From the NCBI GenBank assembly GCA_028245195.1, contig JAOKCF010000003.1:124001-188000 (forward strand): a DNA stretch of 64,000 nt, written 5' to 3'. Position numbers and translations under genes: made by a program. Shown piece by piece: positions 48,227 through 57,517 of the stretch. Source of the DNA: Vicingaceae bacterium (lineage in GTDB: Bacteria > Bacteroidota > Bacteroidia > Flavobacteriales_E > Vicingaceae). The notes below the pieces were generated by a model, which made no database searches, was not told the DNA's origin, and was given only the letters and a program-made list of their open reading frames with translations. Numbering within the stretch: the first letter of the stretch is position 1; every line of letters begins with the position of its first letter.

Positions 48227-48982
48227 ATGAAAGGTTGGGCAAAATGGATTGGGGCGTTAATTGGGTTTTCATTTTTTAAATTTCCGGGTGCAATTTTGGG
48301 CTTTATCATTGGCAGTCTATTCGATCGAAGAGGTTCTGTAGAGTGGGATGAGCGTTTTTCGGGAGATCGGTACACAGGACAGCAAGCGTATCAAAGAACC
48401 GCAACAGGTGACTTCCCTGCAAGTCTTTTATTACTTACAGCGGCTGTAATGAAAGCTGATGGGAAGGTTTTAAAATCTGAGTTGGAATATGTCAAGCGTT
48501 TTTATACGCAGCAATTCGGAGAGGCGCAAACAAAAGAGCAAATGCGAGCCTTACGAGATTTATTAAAAAGTCCTATTGATGCTCGAACGGTTGGTCATCA
48601 AATTCGATATCAAATGCAATACGCAAGTCGATTGCAATTGTTGCACTACATGTTTGGTATTGCAAAAGCAGATGGGCACATAAGTGAAAGTGAAGTTTTG
48701 ACTATTCAGCGAATAGCGGGGTTTTTAGGCATTAATTCAGCAGATTTCCAGTCGATAAAAGCGATGTTTGTTAGACAAACTGGCAGCGACTTTAAGATTT
48801 TAGAAGTCACGCAAGATGCAACTGACGATGAGGTGAAGAAGGCTTATCGCAAAATGGCGATGAAGTACCATCCGGATAAAGTGAATCACTTAGGTGAAGA
48901 AGTTAAGGTTCAAGCAGAAGATAAATTTAGAAAAGTTCAAGAAGCCTATGAGAACATAAAAAAGGTGAGGGGCTTCTCTTGA
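48227..48982 (+). CDS. DjlA-like J-domain protein with TerB domain
   Basis: The 251-residue protein has an N-terminal membrane segment with [22 protein letters not shown], a TerB/DjlA central domain (about 60-170, [19 protein letters not shown] and [17 protein letters not shown]) and a C-terminal J domain (about 185-250) with the HPD tripeptide in AMKYHPDKV. It would recruit DnaK to the inner membrane. The layout and length match DjlA. It is a single gene on the + strand with a short gap to a convergent small gene. Confidence 0.88.
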   Translation: MKGWAKWIGALIGFSFFKFPGAILGFIIGSLFDRRGSVEWDERFSGDRYTGQQAYQRTATGDFPASLLLLTAAVMKADGKVLKSELEYVKRFYTQQFGEAQTKEQMRALRDLLKSPIDARTVGHQIRYQMQYASRLQLLHYMFGIAKADGHISESEVLTIQRIAGFLGINSADFQSIKAMFVRQTGSDFKILEVTQDATDDEVKKAYRKMAMKYHPDKVNHLGEEVKVQAEDKFRKVQEAYENIKKVRGFS

Positions 48983-49011
48983 TGATAAACGGTTTCGAAT
49001 TTTTGAGATAT

Positions 49012-49236
49012 TCACTTTATTAGTTCTTCACTTGTCTTGGTAGAGTCATTCTCTTGTTTCTTTGGAAGGGGTTTAACGAATTTGAATAAACTAAAATCAT
49101 AGCGCTCTACTTTCTTTTTTTGAGTAGGATTTTCTTCTTTTTGATGGTTATCTAATTGAATTTCAATTTTATTGGTGGCAAAGCCAAAAACACAAAATCC
49201 AATGGTAAAAACAGCGGAGAGAACTAACTTTTTCAT
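49012..49236 (-). CDS. Small secreted hypothetical protein
   Basis: The 74-residue protein has a signal peptide (MKKLVLSAVFTIGFCVFGFA, cleavage after FGFA likely) followed by a short, very polar Lys/Glu-rich region. There is no recognisable domain. The mature part of about 54 residues should be periplasmic. It converges on the J-protein gene with 29 bp between. Function unknown; it is a real gene by its signal peptide and ATG start, but could also be lineage-specific. Confidence 0.55.
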   Translation of the reverse strand: MKKLVLSAVFTIGFCVFGFATNKIEIQLDNHQKEENPTQKKKVERYDFSLFKFVKPLPKKQENDSTKTSEELIK

Positions 49237-49355
49237 ATGCTTAATTTTAGTTACTTGAAAATAATAAAATCTGCCGAAATGACAAAGGCTAATTATTTGT
49301 ATGGTACAATTTTAAGAAATATTTGGCAAGTAGTAGATTAATTTAAAAAAATTGA

Positions 49356-50078
49356 ATGGACAGTTTCGAAAAGAAGAAATTTATTTATAGTGCACTGTTT
49401 CCATTCATTTTTGTGCTGCTAATTGTTTTAGTTAAAACAATTGAATTGTACTTTGATACTTCATTTGTTAGATTCGGAATACTGCCAAGAGCGTTTTCTG
49501 GGCTTAAAGGAGTTCTGCTTGCACCTTTTATTCATGGGGATTGGAATCATGTCTTTAACAATTCAGTTCCACTCCTTATTCTTGGTTGGGCCATGTTCTA
49601 CTTTTATAGATCGCTTGCACCAAAAGTTATTTTGCTTTCTTTCTTATTAGCTGGATTATATACTTGGATTTCCGCGAGAACAGCCTATCATATTGGCGCC
49701 AGTGGTTTGGTATATGCTTTATTTGGTTTTTTATTTATCAGTGGCTTTCTTAGAAAGTACATTCCGTTGGTTGCACTTTCTTTTTTAGTTGCGTTTTTAT
49801 ATGGTAGTTTAATTTGGGGAATTCTACCATGGGATAAAAGCATTAGTTGGGAGGGCCATTTTTGGGGATTATTGATTGGCCTTGTTTTAGCTGTTGTTTA
49901 CCGCAAACAAGGCCCTCAGCGTAAAATGTTCGTTTGGCCTGACGAGGAAGAAAACGAGGAAGTCCTTGGTGATTATATCGAATTTAAAGAGGAGGTAGAA
50001 AAGCCTGAGGATTCAAATTATAATCAACCGGATGTGGTCTATCATTATGTGCCGAAGGGAAAAGAGCCTAAACCGTAA
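49356..50078 (+). CDS. Rhomboid family intramembrane serine protease
   Basis: The 240-residue protein has about six membrane helices. Rhomboid landmarks are present: HGDWNHVFNNSVPLL in helix 2, the catalytic serine in HIGASGLVYALFG, and the catalytic histidine in WEGHFWGLLIG. It therefore looks active and would cleave membrane substrates within the bilayer. The C-terminal tail (about 190-240) is acidic and cytoplasmic. It is followed 20 bp later by a small four-helix membrane protein gene. Two further rhomboids are encoded within 3 kb. Confidence 0.87.
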   Translation: MDSFEKKKFIYSALFPFIFVLLIVLVKTIELYFDTSFVRFGILPRAFSGLKGVLLAPFIHGDWNHVFNNSVPLLILGWAMFYFYRSLAPKVILLSFLLAGLYTWISARTAYHIGASGLVYALFGFLFISGFLRKYIPLVALSFLVAFLYGSLIWGILPWDKSISWEGHFWGLLIGLVLAVVYRKQGPQRKMFVWPDEEENEEVLGDYIEFKEEVEKPEDSNYNQPDVVYHYVPKGKEPKP

Positions 50079-50098
50079 TTTAAAGTATCTTTAAAATT

Positions 50099-50491
50099 AT
50101 GGTTGCTGAGTTGGCAAAGTGGACAGTTATAATTTTCGGAGTCTTTATTATATTTATAGGTCTTGTTATGCTTTTCTGGCCTACAAAAGCGAGAGAAATA
50201 CTGCGAAAAGCAGGTTCTACTAATCTTATCAATTACACAGAAATTACAATTCGGTTAATTCCGGCAATTACATTGGTGATTTGCGCTGATTATAGTAAAT
50301 ATCCACCTGCCTTTTTAATCTTTGGGTGGTTTATGATTGCTACCTCTTTAGTATTATATCTCGTAACAAGAAGAGTACTTCGCAGTTTTCCAATGAAAAG
50401 TGCCGATTTATTAAAACCGTTGTATTTCCAAATTATATCTCCTTTTGCATTTTTGTTTGGAGTGCTAATTATTTGTAATGTAATTTTTTAG
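50099..50491 (+). CDS. Small multi-pass membrane protein
   Basis: The 130-residue protein shows four hydrophobic helices (about 8-30, 50-65, 70-90 and 110-130). No family is recognised and no catalytic motif is seen. Its start is 20 bp after the rhomboid gene on the same strand, so it is probably co-transcribed with it. It may be a conserved hypothetical inner-membrane protein; I cannot assign a role. Confidence 0.65.
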   Translation: MVAELAKWTVIIFGVFIIFIGLVMLFWPTKAREILRKAGSTNLINYTEITIRLIPAITLVICADYSKYPPAFLIFGWFMIATSLVLYLVTRRVLRSFPMKSADLLKPLYFQIISPFAFLFGVLIICNVIF

Positions 50492-50524
50492 ACTACTTCA
50501 CTTAGTCTACAGCTATCTCAGCAC

Positions 50525-51424
50525 TTACTTCCCACTAGCCTTAAATAGAATCTCCTTTTCTTTTTTACTCAGTGAATCGTAACCTGAGCGAGAAATTTTA
50601 TCAAGAATAGCATCCACTACTGACTGTTCTTCTTTTTTACGGTCGTTGTGCTCGTAATCAGATGCAGATGGCCTTTTGTATTTTACCTTCATCTTGCCTT
50701 TTTTACTTGGTTTTACCAAAGCCAGTAAAAAATTTGTGGTTGAACTTACCCATGCCGTAATGTCTTTTCCCTTCGCCCACTGCTTCGCGAATAAGAATCC
50801 TAAAGCTGCTCCGCCAATGTGAGCAATATGACCACCCGAGTTAGAGTTTGAAATACTAAGTACATCAATAACGAAAGAGAAAATTGCAATGTATTTTAGC
50901 TTTACATCGCCTAAAAATAATAGACGGATCGCGTAATTAGGTGAATAGGTTCCAATACCAACAACAATAGCCATTACTGATGCAGAAGCACCTAAAGCAA
51001 TAGCACTGCTGTTTACATTTTCAAATACTGGGAAAATATTAAAAAATAGCACATATAAAAGCGCACCCGCAATACCTCCTGCAATGTAAACTGTGTATAG
51101 TTTACGTTCGCCTAAAAATTGGACAAACAAGGTGCCTAAGAAATACAACCAGAGCATATTACTAAACAAATGCCATAGACCTAGATGCAAAAACATATAG
51201 GTAATAATTGTCCATGGTTTAAAGATAAGTTTACTTGGGTCTGAAGGCACAGCTAACCATTCCAATGCCCATTGATTAGGTGAGCCATTTGCAACAAATA
51301 GCCAAAAGAACAAGTACAGTAATTTTATGGCAACAAAAAGTACTAAGTTGGCATAAATCAACTTTACCAACATGCTATTCTGCAAGAAGTTGTTGCTGAA
51401 GTTATTTTGATTTCCGAATCGCAT
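50525..51424 (-). CDS. Rhomboid family intramembrane serine protease
   Basis: This 299-residue rhomboid has the catalytic serine in ALGASASVMAIVVG and the histidine in HIAHIGGAALGFLF. HLGLWHLFSNMLWLYFLG is the helix 2 motif. The C-terminal 80 residues form a charged soluble tail ending in a short helix (KISRSGYDSLSKKEKEILFK). The ORF track starts at a TTG 10 codons earlier; the ATG at 51424 overlaps the stop of the upstream rhomboid gene by one base (TAATG), the more credible start. It is the last gene of the mutL operon. Confidence 0.88.
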   Translation of the reverse strand: MRFGNQNNFSNNFLQNSMLVKLIYANLVLFVAIKLLYLFFWLFVANGSPNQWALEWLAVPSDPSKLIFKPWTIITYMFLHLGLWHLFSNMLWLYFLGTLFVQFLGERKLYTVYIAGGIAGALLYVLFFNIFPVFENVNSSAIALGASASVMAIVVGIGTYSPNYAIRLLFLGDVKLKYIAIFSFVIDVLSISNSNSGGHIAHIGGAALGFLFAKQWAKGKDITAWVSSTTNFLLALVKPSKKGKMKVKYKRPSASDYEHNDRKKEEQSVVDAILDKISRSGYDSLSKKEKEILFKASGK

Positions 51425-52170
51425 TAATAGAAGTTGTTTGTGTTTGTTTTCCAAAACTTAATCAACGCAAAACCGAAAAGCATTCCGCCCAAGTGAGCAA
51501 AGTGCGCAACATTGTCGTTCGGGTTGCTAGCTATCCCTTGATACAGCTCAATTGCTCCGTAAATCAATACAAAATACTTTGCTTTTATTGGAATTGGAGG
51601 GATAATGAGTAGTAGCTGAGTATTCGGAAAAAGCATTCCAAACGCCAATAGAATTCCAAAAACAGCACCTGATGCACCGACGGTAGAGATGTTAATTAAA
51701 TTGTTGATTTCAGCTGCGACAGTGTCAACGTAATTTTTTCCCATCTGTCGTATGGAAAGTCCTTCGTCTAAAATTTGCTGATACATGGCTGGATCAATTT
51801 CACTAATTAGTGATTGAATACGAAGTTCAGTTACGAGTAATTGAATAATTCCTGCTCCAATTCCTGTAACCATGTAATAGATTAGAAACCGTTTTGGACC
51901 CCAGACTTGTTCCAATATTTTACCAAACATGTATAGTGCAAACATGTTGAAAAACAAATGGGCAATACCGCCATGCATGAACATGTATGTTATCAATTGG
52001 TGCGGCCGAAACAAGTCACTAGACCAATGATGCAAGCCTAATATCTGCGCTAAATCAATTCCTGCAGACGAACTTGCGAAAGTTGCTAGAAGCATCAGCA
52101 CATTAAGAATTAGCAAGTTTTTTACAACTAATGGAAGGTCTGCAAAAGGATTTCTAGATCCGAAATTCAT
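51424..52170 (-). CDS. Rhomboid family intramembrane serine protease
   Basis: The 248-residue protein has the rhomboid helix 2 motif GGIAHLFFNMFALYMFG, the catalytic serine in VGASGAVFGILLAFG and the histidine in AHFAHLGGMLFGF. It is a compact six-helix rhomboid. The start overlaps the mutL stop by 4 bp and its stop overlaps the next rhomboid start, so the three genes are translationally coupled. A loop of about 40 residues (110-150) sits between helices 3 and 4. Confidence 0.9.
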   Translation of the reverse strand: MNFGSRNPFADLPLVVKNLLILNVLMLLATFASSSAGIDLAQILGLHHWSSDLFRPHQLITYMFMHGGIAHLFFNMFALYMFGKILEQVWGPKRFLIYYMVTGIGAGIIQLLVTELRIQSLISEIDPAMYQQILDEGLSIRQMGKNYVDTVAAEINNLINISTVGASGAVFGILLAFGMLFPNTQLLLIIPPIPIKAKYFVLIYGAIELYQGIASNPNDNVAHFAHLGGMLFGFALIKFWKTNTNNFY

Positions 52171-53990
52171 CGTTTGTTAAATTGTATTTCCAAATCTTCC
52201 AAAGAGTAATTGATTACAATCGGTTTTCCATTGGGTAAACTATAAGGCATTTCGCATGCAAAAAGTTCATCTATTAAATGAATCATTTCTTCCTGACTCA
52301 TTGTTTTCTCATTTCCAATACTCATGCTTTGTGCCAAAGAGCGAATCATGTTTTCTTTCGGACTATTTTTCAGTTTCGACAAGTTTTGTTTAAACTCTTC
52401 CAATAGACTTTCAATTAATTCGCCGCCATTTTGACCGTTAGCTTCTGCAGGTATTCCATGAATTATAAAATGATTTTTACCAAAAGGTCGCATGTCAAAA
52501 CCCAATTCATTTAGTTCGTCAAGCAAACTTAAAATTAAAGTGCTGTCTTCTGCATTTAATACCAGGTCTTCAGGGAATAGCAGCTGTTGACTGCTAGATT
52601 TTTGATTTTCTAATTGAAGCGTTAATCGATCTATTAAAACTCTTTCGTGTGCTCGTTTTTGATGAACTACAACAAACCCTGAGCGAATGTGGCTTAAGAT
52701 GTACTTGTTGTGTAATTGAAACACCTTTTTTCCTTCAGTAAGAGGTTCAGCTTTCGTTGGCGCCTCCTCTGTATTCCCTTCGAAGTTAGTAGAGGGTTGG
52801 TAAATTTTTTCCCAGTTCGGGTTTGGTTTTTCGTCTCGTTTAAATGGGAAGGAGATGGAGTTTTGGGTTTGTTCCTTTTTCCTCTCAAAAGGATTGAAAT
52901 TGATGTCCACCTCTATGCTTGGTAGTGGAATACTTTGCCCTTTTTTAAGCATAGGAATGTTAAAGCTTGATTCTTGCTCAAAATCAATACTAGGCGCAAT
53001 GTTAAATTTCCCTAGCGCTTGCTTTACTGCTGTTCTAATAATGGCGTAAATTGCTCTTTCCTCTTCAAACTTGATCTCTGTCTTAGTTGGGTGAATGTTA
53101 ATGTCAATCTTAGCTGGGTCAATTTCTAGTTTTAAGAAATAAGAAGGGAATTGATCCTTGGGAAGCAGTTCGTCAAATGCCGCTTGAATTGCGTGATTTA
53201 AGTAGGCGCTCTTAATAAACCGCTCATTAACAAAAAAGTACTGCTCTCCCCTTGTTTTTTTCGCGAACTCTGGTTTTCCAACAAAGCCTGTAATGGCAAC
53301 AATATCTGTTGTTTCATTTACTGGCACTAAACGCTGATCGTATCTACTTCCGAAAATATTGACAATTCGTTGCCTGAAATTTCCACTGGGTAAGCGATAT
53401 ACTTCGTTATTATCACTCGTCATATTCATCACAACTTCAGGATGAATCATTGCAACTCGTAAAAATTCTTCAATGATGTGTCTGGTTTCAACGGGATTGC
53501 TTTTTAGAAAGTTTCTTCGAGCAGGTATATTGAAAAAGAGGTTCTTAATTAAAAGATTCGTTCCTTTAGGACATTGGGCTGCTTCTTGACTCGTAACTTC
53601 ACTTCCTTCTAAAATTAAATGAGTACCAAGTTCTACACCTTCTGGTTTAGATTTAATCTCCATTTGCGAAACCGCCGCGATAGAAGATACTGCTTCACCT
53701 CGGAAACCCATTGTTCGTAAGGCAAATAAATCTTCTACTTTTTTAATTTTTGAAGTGGCATGGCGCTCTAAACATAATCGTGCGTCTTTAGGAGTCATCC
53801 CAAAACCGTTATCAATGACTTGAATTAAGGTTTTTCCAGCATTTTTTACAATTAGGTTAACTTCAGTTGCTTTGGCGTCAATGGCATTTTCCAGTAATTC
53901 TTTAACAGCAGAAGCTGGTCGCTGAACTACCTCGCCTGCTGCAATTTGATTCGCTACTGAATCTGGTAAAAGTTGAATAATATCGGGCAT
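52167..53990 (-). CDS. mutL: DNA mismatch repair protein MutL
   Basis: The 607-residue protein has the GHKL ATPase motifs GEVVQRPASAVKELLENAIDA, DNGFGM and TMGFRGEAVSSI, the MutL transducer domain, and a C-terminal dimerisation domain. In the C-terminal domain the position of the endonuclease motif DQHAxxExxxxE reads HQKRAHERVLID, so the metal-binding D and H are replaced, suggesting loss of nicking activity. It couples MutS recognition to downstream repair. It is second in a minus-strand operon behind a small membrane protein gene and before two rhomboids. Confidence 0.94.
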   Translation of the reverse strand: MPDIIQLLPDSVANQIAAGEVVQRPASAVKELLENAIDAKATEVNLIVKNAGKTLIQVIDNGFGMTPKDARLCLERHATSKIKKVEDLFALRTMGFRGEAVSSIAAVSQMEIKSKPEGVELGTHLILEGSEVTSQEAAQCPKGTNLLIKNLFFNIPARRNFLKSNPVETRHIIEEFLRVAMIHPEVVMNMTSDNNEVYRLPSGNFRQRIVNIFGSRYDQRLVPVNETTDIVAITGFVGKPEFAKKTRGEQYFFVNERFIKSAYLNHAIQAAFDELLPKDQFPSYFLKLEIDPAKIDINIHPTKTEIKFEEERAIYAIIRTAVKQALGKFNIAPSIDFEQESSFNIPMLKKGQSIPLPSIEVDINFNPFERKKEQTQNSISFPFKRDEKPNPNWEKIYQPSTNFEGNTEEAPTKAEPLTEGKKVFQLHNKYILSHIRSGFVVVHQKRAHERVLIDRLTLQLENQKSSSQQLLFPEDLVLNAEDSTLILSLLDELNELGFDMRPFGKNHFIIHGIPAEANGQNGGELIESLLEEFKQNLSKLKNSPKENMIRSLAQSMSIGNEKTMSQEEMIHLIDELFACEMPYSLPNGKPIVINYSLEDLEIQFNKR

Positions 53991-54057
53991 TTAGAAAGCT
54001 TAATTTCGAGAACAAAGGTAATCCTAATGCAGCGAAGGAGAAAGTAAAAAATTGCTT

Positions 54058-54336
54058 TTAACTAAATAAAACCAAATAGCACAAGCCAACTAAAACTGAT
54101 GCGATAAAAGCCAAGCGAATGTTCGACTTTTTTTTAAAATTGGTTGTGTTTTTATTGCGTTTCCATTTGTCTTTAAGTCCTCCAATTGCAATTCCGCCTT
54201 GCACACGTTTGCCTGTAATTCGAGCCTCTATATCAGCGCGGCGAGCATCGAACTCCTCTTTTTGCTGATTATAATATCTTGGAGTAAAAGAAAATTGTTT
54301 TGCTTTTCGAGTTGTTGTGATGGAACTAATTTTCAT
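54058..54336 (-). CDS. Small C-terminally anchored membrane protein
   Basis: The 92-residue protein starts MKISSITTTRKAKQFSFTPRYYN, continues with a charged Arg/Lys-rich region (KEEFDARRADIEARI) and ends with one membrane helix (IRLAFIASVLVGLCYLVLF), a tail-anchored layout. The ORF track starts 44 codons too early; the ATG at 54336 lies 6 nt after a -7 box. It is the first gene of the mutL-rhomboid operon. I recognise no domain; the function is unknown. Confidence 0.7.
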   Translation of the reverse strand: MKISSITTTRKAKQFSFTPRYYNQQKEEFDARRADIEARITGKRVQGGIAIGGLKDKWKRNKNTTNFKKKSNIRLAFIASVLVGLCYLVLFS

Positions 54337-54341
54337 AATCT

Positions 54342-54349
54342 CAAATTTA
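54342..54349 (-). promoter_or_regulatory. -7 promoter box of the mutL operon
   Basis: TAAATTTG on the minus strand fits TAnnTTTG and ends 6 nt before the ATG at 54336, so the transcript would be nearly leaderless. No -33 box at the usual distance was found, so confidence is moderate. Confidence 0.4.
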
Positions 54350-54430
54350 GGGCTTTCTGATAGAAATAACGAGGAGGCAAACCAATTTATTGTAGTTTGT
54401 TTCGTTAACCGTGCGGTGTTCAAAAGTAGC

Positions 54431-57400
54431 ATGAATTCTAATTTTGGCACTGTTTTGTATAGGTACATTTATAGATTAAACCGTAAAAGTCTAAAATCAT
54501 TGAAAAAAATTTTCTTTTTGTTGTTGAGTGCTGCGCTAATTAGCGTTTCGCTGGGGGTGCATGTGGTTGATATTCCGCAAGAGGCTATTTTAAAAGAAAA
54601 GGTGCCTTTCAATGTAATTCCTGCTCCCTGGGCAGATTCTATTTTTCAAACCATGAGTTTGGAAGAAAAGATTGGACAGTTGTTTAGTATAGCGGCGTAT
54701 TCAAATAAAGACGAAACACATAAAAAAGAGGTGCTTGAGTTAATTGAAAAGCATTATGTTGGAGGATTGACCTTTTTTCAAGGAGGGCCAGTTCGCCAAG
54801 CCATGCTGACAAACGACTACCAACAAGCCACGAAAATTCCCCTGATGATTTCCATTGATGGGGAGTGGGGATTATCTATGCGTTTAGATAGCACTGTTAA
54901 ATATCCGTGGCAGATGACTCTTGGAGCTATTCAAAATGATACGCTCATTTACGAAATGGGTTTGCAAGTAGCTGAGCAATTTAGGAGATTGGGTATTCAC
55001 GTAAACTTTGCCCCTGTTGTAGATGTAAATAACAATCCAAATAACCCTGTAATTTTTGCTCGTTCATTCGGAGAAGATAAGTACAGCGTTGCGAAGAAAG
55101 GAATAGCCTATATGAAAGGTATGCAAGCAGGAGGTTTGTTAGCAAATGCCAAACACTTTCCGGGGCATGGAGATACCGACAAAGATTCGCATAAAACTTT
55201 GCCAGTTGTTAATTACGATAGGGCAAGAATAGATTTTATAGAACTGTACCCGTTTAAGGAAATTATAAAAAGTGGCATTGGAAGTATTATGACTGCCCAC
55301 CTTTACTTACCGAAGTTGACTGCTGATAAAAAGGCCTCCTCGTTAACCAAAGAAATTGTAGATACCATGTTGCAGCAGCAATTAGGCTTTGAAGGCTTAA
55401 TTTTTACAGATGGATTAAATATGGGGGGAGTAGCAAAATATCAACTTTCAGAAGAAATTGATTTACAAGCTCTAATCGCTGGTAATGACGTATTGTTGCT
55501 TTCTCAAGATGTGCCTAAAGCCATTGAATTGATAAAAGTGGCGTTAAGCGATGGTCGACTATCACAAGAGTCTATTGATAAATCAGTCATGAAGGTTTTG
55601 AGGGCAAAAGAATGGCTAAAAATTCATCATGGGGATTCAGTAGATCTAAAAAATCTCTTCGAAGATTTAAATCAACCGAAGTACGACTACCTGAATCGGC
55701 AGCTTTCTGAGGCAAGCTTAACGGTTGTTCGCAATAAAGAAAACAGAATTCCATTTAGAGAATTAGCAAAGAAGCGAATTGTTTCTTTAGCGTTTACAGA
55801 TAAAGAGGTCGATTTTAGCGCTTTCCAGGAGGGCTTAAACCTATACACTAGAGTTGATCGTTTGAGTTATACTAGCTTGCCAGTTTCTGATCAGAAAGCT
55901 TTAATGGATACTTTGTTAACTTATGATGAGGTAATCGTTAGTATCCATAAGTCGAACAAGCATCCTTGGATTAAGGCGAAGGTAAATACTCAATTTAAGA
56001 ATTTTCTAAACATTCTTCGATTGAAAAAGAAAGTTAGTTTAGTGTTGTTTGGCAACGCTTATTGTTTGCAAGACTTTTTAGCTGCTGAGTTTACCGATGT
56101 ATTAGTAGTTGCGTATCAAAATTCTGAAACGGCTCAAAATTTGACTGCTCAATTGTTCTTTGGTGGTGTTAAAGCAAATGGCCGATTACCAGTTTCTGTT
56201 TCCAGCAGAATGAAAGCCGGCATGGGGTTAGAAACGGCTCAGACCTTTCGAATGAAATATACTAATCCTGAAGAGGTGGGACTCCATACTGATGATTTAG
56301 CACAAATCGATTCGATTGTTGAAGAGGGAATGAGCGAAAATGCTTTTCCAGGTGCACAAGTGTACATTGCCAAAGAAGGTAAAGTGATTTTTCATAAGAG
56401 TTATGGAAAGCATATCTACGAAGGTTCTCAGAAAGTGCAGAATACTGATTTGTATGACATCGCTTCTGTTACTAAAATTACATCCACCTTGTTGGCCTTA
56501 ATGGATTTAGAAGGTAGGGGGAAGCTATCTTTGGACGATGATTTAGGAAAACATTTAAAAATTACCAGAGGAACGCCTTATGAAAAGTTAGTTCTAAGGG
56601 ATATTTTAGCACATCAAGCTGGCTTAGCTGCTTGGATTCCGTTTTACAATAAAACGGTTACAAAAGGCCAACCTAAGCCTGAGTTTTACAGCAAAGACTC
56701 TTCTGCCATTTATTCAACGAGGGTTACGGCAAATCTGTATATCAAATCAAGTTATCAAGACACTATTTTTTGGCGAATTCTAAACCGTGCGCAATTGAGC
56801 GATAAAAGAGAATACAATTACAGTGATGTGGGTTATTACTTTATGAAAGAGATTGTTGAGAAAATAACAAAAGAACCTATTGAACGGTATAATTTGGAAA
56901 ATTTTTACGCTCCACTTGGAATGAGTCGGACAAGCTTTAGACCAACTTATACCTTTCCTTTAGCTGAAATTGTTCCAACTGAACGAGATAAATATTTCAG
57001 GCAAGAGTTGATTCACGGCGATGTTCATGATCCGGGAGCTGCTATGTTAGGCGGAGTTGGAGGGCATGCAGGTTTATTTGCAGACGCAAATGATTTGGGA
57101 AAATTGATGCAAATGTATTTGGATGATGGGGTTTTCGCAGGAGAACGTTATTTACAACAAGGTGTGGTCGCGACTTATGCCAAGTGTCAATTTTGTGCAG
57201 ATAGTATTCCCAAGGATGGAGAAGAAAATCGAAGAGCAGCTGGCTTTGATAAGCCACAGTATCATGGGAATCCTGGTCCAACTTGCGAATGTGTTTCAAT
57301 GAACAGTTTTGGCCATTCTGGTTTCACAGGTACTTTAGCTTGGGCTGATCCAGATGAGCAAATTGTTTACATTTTCTTGAGTAATCGAATTTATCCGGAT

Positions 57401-57511
57401 GCTAACAATAAGAAATTATTGTCGCTTAACATACGAACACGCATTCAAGAGGAGATTTATAAGGCGATAAACAATTCTAAAATCCGAAATTCGCAAGCAA
57501 GCATAAATTAA
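54431..57511 (+). CDS. NagZ-like GH3 glycosidase fused to a serine beta-lactamase domain
   Basis: The 1026-residue protein has an N-terminal hydrophobic segment, a GH3 domain with the NagZ motif AKHFPGHGDTDKDSHKTLP and nucleophile region FTDGLNMGGV, a GH3 C-terminal domain, and a C-terminal serine hydrolase domain of the class C beta-lactamase type (SxxK as SVTK; YSD in the YxN position; HSGFTG near the end). NagZ-type enzymes cut N-acetylglucosamine from muropeptides; the second domain may act on peptide or acyl groups. The ORF track start at 54317 is a GTG; the ATG at 54431 leaves the export segment intact. It precedes bshA by 6 bp. Confidence 0.87.
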   Translation: MNSNFGTVLYRYIYRLNRKSLKSLKKIFFLLLSAALISVSLGVHVVDIPQEAILKEKVPFNVIPAPWADSIFQTMSLEEKIGQLFSIAAYSNKDETHKKEVLELIEKHYVGGLTFFQGGPVRQAMLTNDYQQATKIPLMISIDGEWGLSMRLDSTVKYPWQMTLGAIQNDTLIYEMGLQVAEQFRRLGIHVNFAPVVDVNNNPNNPVIFARSFGEDKYSVAKKGIAYMKGMQAGGLLANAKHFPGHGDTDKDSHKTLPVVNYDRARIDFIELYPFKEIIKSGIGSIMTAHLYLPKLTADKKASSLTKEIVDTMLQQQLGFEGLIFTDGLNMGGVAKYQLSEEIDLQALIAGNDVLLLSQDVPKAIELIKVALSDGRLSQESIDKSVMKVLRAKEWLKIHHGDSVDLKNLFEDLNQPKYDYLNRQLSEASLTVVRNKENRIPFRELAKKRIVSLAFTDKEVDFSAFQEGLNLYTRVDRLSYTSLPVSDQKALMDTLLTYDEVIVSIHKSNKHPWIKAKVNTQFKNFLNILRLKKKVSLVLFGNAYCLQDFLAAEFTDVLVVAYQNSETAQNLTAQLFFGGVKANGRLPVSVSSRMKAGMGLETAQTFRMKYTNPEEVGLHTDDLAQIDSIVEEGMSENAFPGAQVYIAKEGKVIFHKSYGKHIYEGSQKVQNTDLYDIASVTKITSTLLALMDLEGRGKLSLDDDLGKHLKITRGTPYEKLVLRDILAHQAGLAAWIPFYNKTVTKGQPKPEFYSKDSSAIYSTRVTANLYIKSSYQDTIFWRILNRAQLSDKREYNYSDVGYYFMKEIVEKITKEPIERYNLENFYAPLGMSRTSFRPTYTFPLAEIVPTERDKYFRQELIHGDVHDPGAAMLGGVGGHAGLFADANDLGKLMQMYLDDGVFAGERYLQQGVVATYAKCQFCADSIPKDGEENRRAAGFDKPQYHGNPGPTCECVSMNSFGHSGFTGTLAWADPDEQIVYIFLSNRIYPDANNKKLLSLNIRTRIQEEIYKAINNSKIRNSQASIN

Positions 57512-57517
57512 GTAGAA

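Noticed and set aside
54317-54430. N-terminal extension of the GH3 fusion protein from a GTG
   Set aside because: It overlaps the divergent small gene start and its promoter, and moves the export segment far from the N-terminus.
54337-54468. Upstream extension of the 92-residue membrane protein ORF
   Set aside because: It runs through the promoter box and into the divergent GH3 gene; ATG at 54336 is better supported.
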